A DNA stretch of 64,000 nt from an uncultured Tolumonas sp. (GTDB taxonomy: Bacteria; Pseudomonadota; Gammaproteobacteria; Enterobacterales; Aeromonadaceae). Under the pieces are notes generated by a model that ran no database searches, was not told the origin of the DNA, and saw only the letters and a list, made by a program, of their open reading frames with translations. This document shows positions 47,685 to 57,482 of the stretch, in pieces (the first letter of the stretch is position 1; the number at the start of each line of letters is the position of its first letter). The stretch spans positions 874,501 through 938,500 of the forward strand of contig NZ_OY829944.1 of NCBI RefSeq assembly GCF_963556105.2, written 5' to 3'. Position numbers and translations under genes: made by a program.

Positions 47685-48827
47685 ATGAAAATCTGGCATT
47701 GGATAGCACTGAGCGCAGTTATTGGCGTCGTCGGTTATCGCATCTCTTTAACTCAGCAAGCACAAACCGCCCCGTCGGTTCAGCGCGCGACTCAAGTGGT
47801 GGTTGCACCGGTTAAAAGAGAGGATTTTAAAGCGGGTTGGCAAGCGGTCGGACGTGTTGTTGCAAAATCATCCGTTGACTTAAAACCGCGTGTTGAAGGG
47901 CAAATCGCTAAAATTTTATTTAAAGAAGGTGCCTTGGTCACCGCTGGACAAGTTTTAATTGAATTAGATGACAGCGATTACCGTAACAAATGGCAACAGG
48001 CCAAAGCTGTACTGGCGCATGATCAGGCTTTATTGAAAAAAGCACAGGCTGATCTGGCCCGGGCTACCGTTTTACTACAGAAAAAATTTATTTCTGATGC
48101 TGACATGAATAGTGCGCAGGCGACGGAACAATCGGCGGCGGCATTGGTTCAGCAAGATAATGCCAGTTTAGATATTGCCGCACGCAATCTTGAGTATACG
48201 CATATTAAAGCCCCATTCAGTGGCCGGGTGGGTGCGCATTTAGTTTCTGTAGGAGCCACTGTACAGGCATATAGCACAGTACTGACATCGTTAAATCAGC
48301 TTGATCCTATCGCCGTGAGTTTTACATTGCCGGAGAAAAATCTGGGTGATCTGCAGCTGGCGTTGCGTAAAGGCGTGCTGGATGTTACCGCACAGGTTAA
48401 TTCGGGTTCACTCACCGAACAGCGGCATGGGCAGGTTTCATTTCTCGACAATAATGTCGACAGCAGCAGTGGTAGTGTGGCGCTGAAAGCTGATTTTGCT
48501 AATCCGCATGGTGAATGGCTGCCAGGGCAATATGTCACGGTGAAATTAGCTCCACGGACTTTGCCGCAGGTGTTAGTTGTACCAAGCCAGGCATTACAGC
48601 AAGGGCCTGATGGTTTACAACTTTTTGTCGTGATCAAAGGGATTGCGCAAAAAGTCGCAGTGGAAGAATTAGCCGCCAATGACGGTTGGAGCGCCATTCA
48701 AGGCGACTTGCAGCAAGGTGACCAAGTTGTCACAGAAGGACAATTCCGTCTGAACGATGGCTCACCAGTCACCCTTGCACATAAAGGTGGCAGCAGCAAA
48801 GCGGTTAAACCAGCTGGCAAGGAGTAA
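47685..48827 (+). CDS. RND efflux periplasmic adaptor (membrane fusion protein)
   Basis: This 380-residue protein has an N-terminal anchor (IWHWIALSAVIGVVGYRI), then biotinyl-lipoyl halves (KPRVEGQIAKILFKEGALVTAGQVLIELDD-type region near 65-100 and IKAPFSGRVGAHLVSVGATV near 175), a helical hairpin between them and beta-barrel domains. It would link the inner-membrane RND pump to an outer-membrane channel. ATG 47685 has GGAGA five bases before it. The pump gene follows after five bases. Confidence 0.93.
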   Translation: MKIWHWIALSAVIGVVGYRISLTQQAQTAPSVQRATQVVVAPVKREDFKAGWQAVGRVVAKSSVDLKPRVEGQIAKILFKEGALVTAGQVLIELDDSDYRNKWQQAKAVLAHDQALLKKAQADLARATVLLQKKFISDADMNSAQATEQSAAALVQQDNASLDIAARNLEYTHIKAPFSGRVGAHLVSVGATVQAYSTVLTSLNQLDPIAVSFTLPEKNLGDLQLALRKGVLDVTAQVNSGSLTEQRHGQVSFLDNNVDSSSGSVALKADFANPHGEWLPGQYVTVKLAPRTLPQVLVVPSQALQQGPDGLQLFVVIKGIAQKVAVEELAANDGWSAIQGDLQQGDQVVTEGQFRLNDGSPVTLAHKGGSSKAVKPAGKE

Positions 48828-48832
48828 ACATC

Positions 48833-51800
48833 ATGCAAATGTCCATGTTGTCTATTCGCCGGCCGGTGATGACTTGTCTGCTGATGGGCTTTTTTACCCT
48901 GTTTGGGGTGATGGCCTATCAGGCATTACCGGTCAGCGAATTACCGCAAGTTGATTTTCCGACTATCAATATATCCGCCAGTCTATCAGGCGCTTCGCCG
49001 GAGACGATGGCGTCGGCAGTCGCTACGCCCCTGGAAGGGCAATTGGCGACGATTTCCGGTATCGACAATATCAGCTCAACCAGTTCACAGGGCACCACCA
49101 AAATTACGGTTCAGTTCAATTTAGACCGTAATATTGATGGTGCCGCCTTGGATGTGCAGAGTGCCATCAGTGCGGCTCAGCGTAAATTGCCGAAAAACAT
49201 GACTCAAACACCATCAATGCGGAAGTCGAATCCGGCAGATGCACCGATTTTCTTTATCGCCTTGCATTCGGATACCTTGCCGATTTCCACGGTAACTGAA
49301 TATGCCGAAAGTAAGCTGGCACAATCGCTGTCAATGTTGCCGGGTGTGGCGCAAGTGGGTGTGTATGGTTCTAAACCGTATGCAGTGCGTATCCAGGCTG
49401 ATCCAGACAAGCTGGTGGCGCACAATCTGGGGTTAGATGAACTGGCAACGGTTGTTGCCAATAACAATGTCAACAATCCGATTGGGGATCTGGATGGCGA
49501 GCATCGCAGTTTAAGTTTGCAAAGCAATGGTCAGCTGGAAAATGCAGCGGCTTATCGCAAGCTGGCGGTCGCCTATCGTAACGGCGCACCACTTTATCTG
49601 TCAGAAGTAGCTAACGTATTAGATAGTGAAGAAAATACACGGGTCGCCAGTTGGTTTGTCGATAAGCCTGGTGTCATTCTGGCAGTACAACGCCAGCCGG
49701 GTGCGAATACTATCAGCACGGTTGATGCAGTACGCCATGCCCTACCACAATTTGAGACCGTACTGCCTGACTCCATAAAGATGGATATTCTTTATGATCG
49801 CAGCGAATCTATTCGGGCATCTATCCATGACGTGCAGTTCACGTTATTACTATCGTGTGCGCTGGTGGTGTTGGTGATATGGCTATTCCTGCGCAATTTA
49901 TCCGCCACCGTGATCCCTGCGCTGGCGGTGCCTTTATCGGTGCTGGGTGCCGTACCGGTAATGTATTTACTGGACTACAGTCTGGATAATCTCTCGTTAC
50001 TGGCATTGACGCTGGCCGTCGGTTTTGTGGTCGATGACGCGATCGTGATGATGGAAAATATTGTCCGTCACATGGAAGAGGGCATGAGTGCCATGCAAGC
50101 GGCGCGCAAAGGCGCACGTGAAATTGGTTTTACCATTCTCTCGATGACCTTATCGTTGATCGCCGTATTTATTCCCTTACTGTTTATGAGCGGCCTGATG
50201 GGGCGGTTGTTGCACGAATTTGCGGTGACTATCAGTGCGGCAATTGCGGTTTCAGGGCTGATCTCACTAACACTGACGCCTATGTTATGCAGTCGGGTAT
50301 TGCGCCCGCAGCACGAGGAAGTCAAAACACCGGGTCGTTTTGCGCAATGGCTGGAAAATGGTTTCAGTGCGCTGACCGAAAGTTACAGCCTTTCTCTTGT
50401 TACGGCATTACGGCACCCGCGCTGGATGTTGTTCAGTTTTGCCGCCAGTATCGGTTTAACGGTGGTGCTTTATCAGCAATTACCGAAAGACTTTTTACCG
50501 AGCACTGACAGTGGACAAATATCACTGACCTCAAAAGCAGCGCCGGATACGTCGTTTGCTACCTTATCGCGAATGCAACAGCAAGTAGCGGCGATCGTCA
50601 GGGAAGATCCTAACGTGGCGGCATTTATGTCATCAGTCGGCAGTACCGGACCAAACGGCAGTGCGAATGGCGGTTCGATGACCATCCGCTTAATTCCGCG
50701 CGAACAACGCGTTTCTGCGGATAAAGTGATTGCCGAGTTACGGCGCAAAGTGAACCGTATTCCCGGTATCAGTGTTTATTTGCGTAACCCGCCGATGATT
50801 AAAATTGGTGGTATGTCGAGTGCATCGGAATATCAGTTTACGCTGCAAAGTAACGATTTCGATGAACTGAAACTGTGGCACGATCGCTTCTTAACGGCAA
50901 TCAAAGCTATTCCCGGCTTGCTGGATGTCACCAGCGATCAGGAGGTAGTTGGCGCCGGATTAGCGATTTCAGTGGATCGCGATAAATTAGCCAGCTACGG
51001 GCTGAGTTATAGCCAGGTTGAAATAGCGTTACAAAGTGCCTTTGCGGCACGGCAGATCTCCACCATTTATGCTGATACCAACCAATATTCGGTAATTTTG
51101 GAAGTATTGCCTGAACGTCAGCGACAGACTACCGATTTAAGCCGGATCCAGGTACGTAGTAGCAATGGCTCTCTGGTGTCGTTAGATGCCGTCGCTAGCT
51201 TCAAACGTCAGCCACAAACTTTGACGGTCAATCATTTAGGAACGCTGCCGGCAGCGACTATCTCCTTTAATATGCGACCCGGTATGGCGCTGAGTGATGC
51301 ATTGAAAGCATTGGATAATGTCAAAGCTGAGCTAGTACCGCCTGTGTCGTTGACAACCAGCTTGCAGGGGAGTGCGGCAGCGTTTGCCAGTTCACAATCC
51401 AACATGATGGTGTTGTTAGTGCTGGCATTGCTGGTGGTGTATGGCGTGTTAGGCATGTTGTATGAAAGCTTCGTACATCCGCTCACTATTCTTTCCGGTT
51501 TACCTTCTGCCGGGTTGGGAGCGTTGCTGACACTTTGGTTGTTCCAGTTCCCGGTTACCCTATATGCCTTCGTGGGGATATTACTGCTGGTTGGGATCGT
51601 GAAGAAAAATGCCATCATGATGATCGACTTTGCGCTGGAGCGGGAGCGGGAAGGGCTGGCACCGGATCAAGCCATCCATCAGGCTTGTTTAGTGCGATTC
51701 CGGCCGATCATGATGACCAGTATTGCGGCGTTGGCTGGTGCCTTGCCGATCGCTTTGGGTTATGGCGCCGGCGCTGAGTTGCGGCAACCGCTCGGTGTGG

Positions 51801-51907
51801 CGATAGTCGGCGGCTTAATGTTGTCGCAGGTGGTGACGCTGTATCTGACACCGGTGATTTACCACTATTTGGCGCCGTGGCACGCTAAGTTAAATTTCCG
51901 CTCTTAA
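48833..51907 (+). CDS. RND-family multidrug efflux transporter
   Basis: This 1024-residue proton-driven pump has twelve predicted membrane helices, two large periplasmic loops and the proton-relay motif [13 protein letters not shown] in helix 4. The sequence resembles the MdtB/MdtC branch of the HAE1 family ([33 protein letters not shown]), usually exporting drugs, bile salts or other amphiphiles. No outer-membrane factor gene is adjacent, so it must borrow one such as TolC. The stop overlaps the convergent gluQ stop by four bases. Confidence 0.94.
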   Translation: MQMSMLSIRRPVMTCLLMGFFTLFGVMAYQALPVSELPQVDFPTINISASLSGASPETMASAVATPLEGQLATISGIDNISSTSSQGTTKITVQFNLDRNIDGAALDVQSAISAAQRKLPKNMTQTPSMRKSNPADAPIFFIALHSDTLPISTVTEYAESKLAQSLSMLPGVAQVGVYGSKPYAVRIQADPDKLVAHNLGLDELATVVANNNVNNPIGDLDGEHRSLSLQSNGQLENAAAYRKLAVAYRNGAPLYLSEVANVLDSEENTRVASWFVDKPGVILAVQRQPGANTISTVDAVRHALPQFETVLPDSIKMDILYDRSESIRASIHDVQFTLLLSCALVVLVIWLFLRNLSATVIPALAVPLSVLGAVPVMYLLDYSLDNLSLLALTLAVGFVVDDAIVMMENIVRHMEEGMSAMQAARKGAREIGFTILSMTLSLIAVFIPLLFMSGLMGRLLHEFAVTISAAIAVSGLISLTLTPMLCSRVLRPQHEEVKTPGRFAQWLENGFSALTESYSLSLVTALRHPRWMLFSFAASIGLTVVLYQQLPKDFLPSTDSGQISLTSKAAPDTSFATLSRMQQQVAAIVREDPNVAAFMSSVGSTGPNGSANGGSMTIRLIPREQRVSADKVIAELRRKVNRIPGISVYLRNPPMIKIGGMSSASEYQFTLQSNDFDELKLWHDRFLTAIKAIPGLLDVTSDQEVVGAGLAISVDRDKLASYGLSYSQVEIALQSAFAARQISTIYADTNQYSVILEVLPERQRQTTDLSRIQVRSSNGSLVSLDAVASFKRQPQTLTVNHLGTLPAATISFNMRPGMALSDALKALDNVKAELVPPVSLTTSLQGSAAAFASSQSNMMVLLVLALLVVYGVLGMLYESFVHPLTILSGLPSAGLGALLTLWLFQFPVTLYAFVGILLLVGIVKKNAIMMIDFALEREREGLAPDQAIHQACLVRFRPIMMTSIAALAGALPIALGYGAGAELRQPLGVAIVGGLMLSQVVTLYLTPVIYHYLAPWHAKLNFRS

Positions 51908-52773
51908 ACGTCGGAAACACTGGCAATTGTTGGAATAGATGACAATTGCCAGTGTTCAACTGCCCAACGCAACAAACTTTCCGCACTCATGTCTGCGGTA
52001 TCATCTGGCAGCGTTTGCCCCAAAAATAGCAATGCCTGGCATAAGGTTGCCACCACAGGCAATTCGTCAATCGCCGGAGCATGATTTTGCTTTGACAGTT
52101 TCAGCCCGTTTTGTTGCAGTGCCAGCGGCAGATGCAGCCACGCGGGCACAGGCCAGCCTAATTGCTGATACAGCGTGATTTGACGTACGGTTGGTTCCAA
52201 CAGATCGGCACCTCGCACAACTTCTGTTATTCCACAATCAGCATCATCAATCACCACCGCCAGATTGTAGGCAAACAAGCCATCACGGCGTTTTAAGATG
52301 AAATCTTCACTGGCCAAGCGAGGCTCAACCTCAATTAAGCCCAATAACTGGTCATGGAAGGATAAACAAGGCGCATCTACACGTAGACGCACGGCAGCAT
52401 TCAATGCTGGATATTGTTTATCGCGACAAGTGCCAGGGTAGAAACCGCCAGCGGCCTGAATTTGTGCACGGGTACAATGGCAGTGATAGGTTTTACCTTG
52501 CTGATATAGCTCATCAAGCACAGCTTGGTAACGTTCGTGGCGTTGGCTTTGATAAATGACTTCGTCATCCCAATGCAGGCCAAAGTGTTCCAGTGTACGT
52601 AAAATTTGTGCGGCTGCCCCCGGCTGTTCACGTGGTGGATCGATATCTTCGATCCTAACCAGCCAACGACCTTGCTGTGCGCGAGCGCGTAGATAACTGC
52701 CGACTGCCGCGATGAGCGAACCAAAATGCAACGGGCCGGAAGGTGAGGGAGCGAAACGTCCGATATAGGTCAT
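51904..52773 (-). CDS. gluQ: Glutamyl-Q tRNA(Asp) synthetase
   Basis: This 289-residue paralogue of the GltX catalytic domain lacks the anticodon-binding part. It attaches glutamate to queuosine 34 of tRNA-Asp. Family marks are [28 protein letters not shown], the zinc ligands of HCHCTRAQ and GTCR, and [12 protein letters not shown] 52773 gives the canonical start. It is downstream of dksA as in E. coli, but a terminator lies between them. Confidence 0.95.
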   Translation of the reverse strand: MTYIGRFAPSPSGPLHFGSLIAAVGSYLRARAQQGRWLVRIEDIDPPREQPGAAAQILRTLEHFGLHWDDEVIYQSQRHERYQAVLDELYQQGKTYHCHCTRAQIQAAGGFYPGTCRDKQYPALNAAVRLRVDAPCLSFHDQLLGLIEVEPRLASEDFILKRRDGLFAYNLAVVIDDADCGITEVVRGADLLEPTVRQITLYQQLGWPVPAWLHLPLALQQNGLKLSKQNHAPAIDELPVVATLCQALLFLGQTLPDDTADMSAESLLRWAVEHWQLSSIPTIASVSDV

Positions 52774-52795
52774 AATTAGGTGTCGGTCAAATAAC

Positions 52796-52820
52796 AAAAG
52801 GGAGCCGGAGCTCCCTTTTT
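52796..52820 (-). terminator. Terminator between dksA and gluQ
   Basis: AAAAGGGAGC pairs with GCTCCCTTTT around a short loop, giving T runs on both strands. It should limit read-through from dksA into gluQ and also works on the plus strand. Confidence 0.8.
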
Positions 52821-52860
52821 ATGCACAGACATTAACAGTTCATGCATAGACAGTGGCTGT

Positions 52861-53310
52861 TTAGCCAACCTGCTGCTTTTCTTTAATCTCAGCCAGCGTT
52901 TTGCAGTCCACACACAATTCTGCGGTTGGACGAGCTTCAAGGCGGCGAATACCGATTTCGATCCCACAAGATTCGCAATAACCGAAGTCATCTTCTTCCA
53001 GTTTTTTCAGGGTCTTTTCGATTTTCTTGATCAGTTTACGCTCACGATCACGTGCACGTAATTCCAGAGCAAATTCTTCTTCCTGTGCTGCACGGTCAAC
53101 TGGATCGGGGAAATTGGCCGCTTCATCTTTCATATGATCAACGGTACGGTCAACTTCTTCGCGCAGCTGGGTTTTCCAGGCTTCCAGAATTTTACGGAAG
53201 TGCTCTTTCTGCTGGTCATTCATGTACTCCTCACCAGCGGCTTGCTGATAAGGGGTAACACCCGCGACGGCCAGCGGTCCCAGAGATTTTTTGGTATCTT
53301 CTGCTGACAT
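52861..53310 (-). CDS. dksA: RNA polymerase-binding factor DksA
   Basis: This 149-residue factor binds the secondary channel of RNA polymerase and works with ppGpp in the stringent response. The coiled-coil tip has Asp69 and Asp72 in FPDPVDRA. The zinc finger has Cys112, Cys115, Cys133 and Cys136. Length and sequence are very close to E. coli DksA. AGGAGAT precedes the ATG. The 362-base space upstream should hold its promoter. Confidence 0.98.
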   Translation of the reverse strand: MSAEDTKKSLGPLAVAGVTPYQQAAGEEYMNDQQKEHFRKILEAWKTQLREEVDRTVDHMKDEAANFPDPVDRAAQEEEFALELRARDRERKLIKKIEKTLKKLEEDDFGYCESCGIEIGIRRLEARPTAELCVDCKTLAEIKEKQQVG

Positions 53311-53532
53311 GCCTATCTCCTACCTTTACATGACACAGCACGTCACTGTGTGCTGGCACTGAATTTTGAGGCCGGTATCTATACCAGAACCCGCCTCACC
53401 TCGCAAATCCGTTGGCCAAAAATGTTAGCCAAGCCTGAAACTTCTTCACAATCGTTTAGATGAAATACCAAATTCCTGATTGTGATTTTAAACAGGCACC
53501 ACTTTATGGGGACTCGGCTCGGCCATTTCAAT

Positions 53533-53635
53533 ACTAAGACTAAAATAAATTGCAGTTATATCCTGCAACGCCCATTATTTTGAGTCTCTATAACCGGATT
53601 GCACGGTTTGATTTTCTTATTATTTTAGTCTTAGT
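53533..53635. repeat. 103-bp element with perfect 16-bp inverted ends
   Basis: ACTAAGACTAAAATAA at 53533-53548 is exactly inverted at 53620-53635. Inside are 71 bases with a small hairpin (TTGCAG/CTGCAA, 53550-53568). The region is AT-rich and noncoding. It lies just after thpR and about 220 bases before dksA. It could be a miniature transposable element or a long RNA hairpin. No target-site duplication is visible. The rest of 53311-53672 shows no gene. Confidence 0.6.
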
Positions 53636-53672
53636 TGTTTGTTAGCGTTTGGTTATATACCAGAAATATGAC

Positions 53673-54209
53673 TTATTGGCGTTTTTTGCCGGTTAACTGA
53701 TTAAGTAATGACCAATGTAGTAATGGTCGGTATTGCACGCCGTTATTGCCAGAGACTGATTCATATAAAACGAACTCGGAAACAGGCAGTTGTAAGCTTG
53801 GAGCTGGTTGATTTGGCAACGTTATGGCATTACGAAACAACGTGATGTGTGGGCGATAATCAGTGCTGACTGGTAGGCCGAGTTGAGTTAATACTGAGCT
53901 TAATTGCTCGACCAGCATCGCAAGTTCTGGTACCGGATGCTGTGGGCCCAGCCATAAACAGTGGGCATGACGAAATAGGCCATACTGATCTAACTGCAAT
54001 GTAAAGGCCGGGCTTTGGATCTGTGTGACAGCCTGATCCAGCAAGGGCAGGATGCTGTCATCCTGCAGACCAAGAAAATGCAACGTCAGATGGAAGTTGT
54101 CGACCGGTACGGGTTTTAGATAACCTTCCGGCAGCAACAGCTGTTGGCTGTGCTGTAAAGCATGGCTGAGTTGTTGTGCCGGAATGGCAAAAAACAGACG
54201 ACGTTGCAT
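53673..54209 (-). CDS. thpR: RNA 2',3'-cyclic phosphodiesterase (2'-5' RNA ligase family)
   Basis: This 178-residue protein has the two HxTx catalytic motifs of the 2H phosphoesterase superfamily, HLTL at residue 40 and HITL at residue 121. The N-terminus MQRRLFFAIPAQ is typical of ThpR. In vitro the E. coli enzyme joins or opens 2'-5' RNA linkages; the cellular role is unclear. It lies downstream of the deaminase gene in the same direction, with 22 bases between. Confidence 0.92.
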   Translation of the reverse strand: MQRRLFFAIPAQQLSHALQHSQQLLLPEGYLKPVPVDNFHLTLHFLGLQDDSILPLLDQAVTQIQSPAFTLQLDQYGLFRHAHCLWLGPQHPVPELAMLVEQLSSVLTQLGLPVSTDYRPHITLFRNAITLPNQPAPSLQLPVSEFVLYESVSGNNGVQYRPLLHWSLLNQLTGKKRQ

Positions 54210-54231
54210 ACTCTCTATATTTCACTCATGG

Positions 54232-54846
54232 CTAATCGGCAGCGCCATTATAGAGTTTGCCGCCTTGTTGCAGATACAGCTCAAGTACTGCACGTCCCGC
54301 TGGTTGCTGTAACTGCCGGATCACCTCGATACCTGCATTACGCAGATAATCGTATGACTGCTCAAAGACAGGGCCTTCATCAAAACCGATCGCCCGTGCA
54401 TCGTCACCAGTTGCCGCACAGGCCAGACGTTTAACACCAGACCACAAGATTGCGCCCATACACATGGCGCAAGGTTCGCAGGATGTGAATAGCTCATATT
54501 CGTCAATCTGACTTCCCAGACTAAATTGCTGTAAACGTTGTTCACCGAGCATGATTGCCATTACTTCACCGTGCAGGGTTGAGTTATTTTGTGCGACGAC
54601 CTGATTTACACCCACACTCAGCAGTGAGCCACTTTCACGGTGTACGATAATGCTGGCGAATGGCCCACCGGTGCCACGTAAGACGTTCTGTTTGGCCAGC
54701 TCAATAGCAAGGGCCATTTTTTCGTCGTCAGAATGCAGCGGATGTTGCCAATCGACTAAGTCATTGATCCAGTCTGGCAGATGAATAGCAAGTTGTGTCT
54801 GTGGCGCTTGAATGGCTGTTGTACAGTGGTTTTGACACACGACCAA
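54232..54846 (-). CDS. Zinc-dependent nucleoside/guanine deaminase-like protein
   Basis: This protein of up to 204 residues is of the cytidine-deaminase fold. The zinc site is His92-Gly-Glu94 with Cys126 and Cys129 (PCAMC). The layout, with an extra N-terminal segment and a C-terminal GPVFEQSYDYL region, resembles guanine deaminase and other free-base or nucleoside deaminases more than TadA. The start is TTG 54846 or GTG 54840; AGGA lies 4 or 10 bases upstream respectively. The substrate is uncertain. Confidence 0.85.
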   Translation of the reverse strand: MVVCQNHCTTAIQAPQTQLAIHLPDWINDLVDWQHPLHSDDEKMALAIELAKQNVLRGTGGPFASIIVHRESGSLLSVGVNQVVAQNNSTLHGEVMAIMLGEQRLQQFSLGSQIDEYELFTSCEPCAMCMGAILWSGVKRLACAATGDDARAIGFDEGPVFEQSYDYLRNAGIEVIRQLQQPAGRAVLELYLQQGGKLYNGAAD

Positions 54847-54893
54847 TGATTCCTCATTTCAATAATTAATGCGGTCGTATAGTAGCATCGTTC

Positions 54894-55021
54894 TATACCC
54901 TTCGTACTTGAAGTTGCAGCATCGTTGACTGCGCTCTCTCACCCCAATCACATAGTTTATCTATGCTCATGGGGATTCGTTCACTTGTCGCCTTGCTGCA
55001 ACTCCAATTACTTTGGGTATA
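54894..55021. repeat. ERIC-type palindromic repeat, copy 3
   Basis: This 128-base copy runs from TATACCCTTCGTACTTGAAG to CTTTGGGTATA, nearly identical to copies 1 and 2. It lies between the deaminase gene and the alcohol dehydrogenase gene and differs mainly in the central loop (TAGTTTATCTATG). Confidence 0.9.
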
Positions 55022-55042
55022 GTAATAACAAGTTTTGGCAAT

Positions 55043-55073
55043 AAAAAAGCGGACGATGAAGACACCGTCCGCT
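55043..55073 (-). terminator. Terminator of the alcohol dehydrogenase gene
   Basis: On the minus strand AGCGGACG pairs perfectly with CGTCCGCT and is followed by six T. Confidence 0.88.
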
Positions 55074-55093
55074 GGTAATTTTAACCGGCTGTC

Positions 55094-56245
55094 TTACAGC
55101 GCTGTACCGTAGTAAGCAGCGGTATATAACGCTTTAACATCGGCGACAGTTGGTTTGCCGGGGTTCGTCAGCGTACAAGGGTCAGCATGTGCATTAGCAC
55201 TCATACGGTTGAGCACATCACGGAATTTTGATTCATCAAAATCCACTTCATCACATTGTTTAAAGCAGGCTGGAATGCCTAATTTGGCGTTTAACTGACG
55301 GACTGCTTCGGCTAAATCATTGATCCCCAGTAATTTTTCCACCCGATCATACTTATCAGTGAATTGGCGGTTAAAGGTGATGATATATGGCATCAAAATG
55401 GCGTTGGCCAGACCATGCGTCACACCAAATTCACCGCCAATTTTATGCGCTAAAGAGTGCACTAACCCGAGAGACGCATTGGTGAACGCCATACCCGCCA
55501 AGGCTGAAGCATTGTGCATATTAAAGCGCGCAGCTTTGTTGTGTGGTTCGTGGTAGGCGGTTTCCAGATTTTCCAGTACCAACCGGATCGCTTCAATGGC
55601 GTAAGGATCAGTAAAAGAGGTCGCAGCAATTGACGCTACCGCCTCTGTGGCATGTGCCAGCACGTCCATACCGGTGTTGGCGGTAATGTGTGGTGGCATC
55701 AGCTCTGGAATTGCTGGGTCGAGAATTGCCAGATCGGGTACCATATCAGCGGCCACAATCGGGTATTTGATATGATTTTCTGTATCGGTAATAACCGAAA
55801 ACGCTGTAATTTCTGATGCGGTGCCGCTGGTAGAGGGGATGGCAACAAAGCGGGCTTTATTACGCAGCGGCGGCATAGAACCGACAGCAATAATATCTTC
55901 AAATTTCAGCTGTGGATGCTCGTAGAAACACCACATGACTTTGGCGGCATCTAAAGCCGAACCACCACCAATCGCCACGATCCAATCTGGTTCAAATTCC
56001 AGCATCGCTTTGGCGCCGCGCTGCACGGTGGCGACTGATGGGTTAGGTTCTACACCATCAATGATGATGCAGGCCATACCTGCTTTTTCCAGCAGTGATT
56101 GCGCTTGTTCCAGAAAACCAAATCGTTTCATCGAACTGCCACCCGTGACTAATACGGCGCGTTTACCTTTTAAGGTACTGAGGGTTTGCAGCGCATTTTC
56201 ACCATAGACGATATCGCGGGGAACAGAAAAATGCATGACGCTCAT
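55094..56245 (-). CDS. Iron-containing alcohol dehydrogenase
   Basis: This 383-residue group III alcohol dehydrogenase has the nucleotide motif IVAIGGGSALDAAKVMW and metal-ligand histidines in GMDVLAHATEAV and LGLVHSLAHKIGGEFGVTHGLANA. Such enzymes interconvert alcohols and aldehydes in fermentation or detoxification; YiaY-, AdhE- and butanol-dehydrogenase-like members all fit. Substrate and cofactor cannot be decided. It is a single gene with GGAG upstream and its own terminator. The bases from 56246 to 56492 are AT-rich and probably contain its promoter. Confidence 0.92.
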   Translation of the reverse strand: MSVMHFSVPRDIVYGENALQTLSTLKGKRAVLVTGGSSMKRFGFLEQAQSLLEKAGMACIIIDGVEPNPSVATVQRGAKAMLEFEPDWIVAIGGGSALDAAKVMWCFYEHPQLKFEDIIAVGSMPPLRNKARFVAIPSTSGTASEITAFSVITDTENHIKYPIVAADMVPDLAILDPAIPELMPPHITANTGMDVLAHATEAVASIAATSFTDPYAIEAIRLVLENLETAYHEPHNKAARFNMHNASALAGMAFTNASLGLVHSLAHKIGGEFGVTHGLANAILMPYIITFNRQFTDKYDRVEKLLGINDLAEAVRQLNAKLGIPACFKQCDEVDFDESKFRDVLNRMSANAHADPCTLTNPGKPTVADVKALYTAAYYGTAL

Positions 56246-56492
56246 GGGGGCTCCTGTTGTGAAGTAATGAATGAAAGATGTATTTATAATAAGACTTTAT
56301 TGAGTCTCAAGTTGCAATCATCTTCATTCAGAACAGGCAAGGCGTCTTTGACTGACTTAACAGAATCCCTATTTTTGTTATTTAAGTTCTGTTAAAAATC
56401 AGTCTAATTTGAATCTTATCTATGTTTCGTTACAGCAAGTGAAGCGGATGAGCATGATGAGGTATTTTATAACGCAGAATAACTACAATAGG

Positions 56493-56717
56493 TTACATTC
56501 CAGCAATATTGCGGAATGCGTTCGCTGCATTCTGATCGTTATATTGGCTAGTTAACCAGCTATGCATAGCACTGGCTGACATCAATCCGGTCTGGCGTTT
56601 CCACAGCGGTTTTTTGCGCTGATCATTGCCTTCCAATGGTTCATAACAGATCCAGTTGTTTTGTTGCTGGCCAAGATGTTTGGAAACGCTAATGGTGTTT
56701 GAAATATTAATAAACAT
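56493..56717 (-). CDS. Small protein of unknown function, 74 residues
   Basis: ATG 56717 follows AAGGA by five T, a good ribosome site, and the frame stays open for 74 codons (MFINISNTISVSKHLGQQQN start). It contains NWICYEPLEGNDQRKKPLW and a helical C-terminus (ASAMHSWLTSQYNDQ). I recognise no family. It lies downstream of ssrA, a common insertion spot for foreign DNA. The intact frame and ribosome site favour a real gene. Confidence 0.5.
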   Translation of the reverse strand: MFINISNTISVSKHLGQQQNNWICYEPLEGNDQRKKPLWKRQTGLMSASAMHSWLTSQYNDQNAANAFRNIAGM

Positions 56718-57038
56718 AAAAATCCTTGGATAAATATAGGTGCCCATTACAGGCTGTTTTGATAAATGGAGCCAATAAATGCACATCAAGTGCGAATGCA
56801 AAATGCAGAGATAACATCCATCAAAATGGAATGCAGTGCCGGAACAACGAGACTTTCTATGTGAGATTTAGAAGAGACGGTGTAGCGAGGAACTTGGTTA
56901 TTACTTAATCATTGAGCAGTTTTTATGCTATAGCGTTACGAGCAACTTAGCAAGCTTATTTATAATAACCAAAATACCAGTTTAAGTTTTTCGATTATCT
57001 TGAGCCGGTGCTAAGTGAGAATATAAATTGGGGTAAAA
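56718..57038. other. AT-rich intergenic region downstream of ssrA
   Basis: I see no supported gene in these 321 bases between the small unknown gene and the ssrA terminator. I looked for a second copy of the tmRNA 3' end that would mark an integration site and found none. Confidence 0.5.
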
Positions 57039-57066
57039 TAAAAAGCCCTGATAAATCAGGGCTTTA
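57039..57066 (-). terminator. Terminator of ssrA
   Basis: On the minus strand AAAGCCCTGAT pairs with ATCAGGGCTTT and runs into TTTTTATTTTA. It begins about a dozen bases after the tmRNA CCA end. Confidence 0.88.
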
Positions 57067-57077
57067 AATATTAAGTT

Positions 57078-57437
57078 TGGTGGAGCTGGCGGGATTTGAA
57101 CCCGCGTCCGAAAAACCTACATCCTCAGTACTACATGCTTAGTCGTATCTTTACATTCGCCACCCAGCTGCGGACCGACACGCCACTGAATAACTAGTCT
57201 GATTAGTTTTAACGCTTCCACCCCAGACAAGGCTTCCACGCGATCCTATGAAAGATGACCTTCCAATCCCCTAGGACATAGGCAAGCTAGGGTAGAAGGG
57301 CTCCGAGCAGGTTATTAAGCTGCTAAAGCGTAGGTTTCGTCGTTTGCGACTATTTTTTGCGGTTTATTAACGAGGCCTACCGCACCTCGGCATGCACCTT
57401 GGGTTTCGAGTGTCCCGTCGAATCCAGAATCAGCCCC
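57078..57437 (-). ncRNA. ssrA: Transfer-messenger RNA (tmRNA)
   Basis: This is a one-piece tmRNA of about 360 nucleotides. The 5' end GGGGCTGATTCTGGATTCGA and the 3' end with GGTTCAAATCCCGCCAGCTCCACCA-type sequence form the alanine-tRNA-like domain. The reading frame inside encodes the tag ANDETYALAA followed by TAA TAA. The E. coli tag is ANDENYALAA, so one residue differs. tmRNA with SmpB rescues stalled ribosomes and marks products for ClpXP and ClpAP. It is just downstream of smpB with its own promoter. Confidence 0.97.
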
Positions 57438-57451
57438 AATGTGTTGTTATC

Positions 57452-57480
57452 ACTATACCTTAGAAACCAATGCTATCCAA
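57452..57480 (-). promoter_or_regulatory. Putative sigma-70 promoter of ssrA
   Basis: On the minus strand TTGGAT (57475-57480) and TATAGT (57452-57457) are 17 bases apart. Mature tmRNA begins 14 bases beyond the -10 box. The promoter abuts the smpB stop codon. Confidence 0.6.
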
Positions 57481-57482
57481 GG

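Noticed and set aside
57078-57104. Attachment site formed by the tmRNA 3' end
   Set aside because: No second copy of this sequence and no integrase gene occurs in the window.
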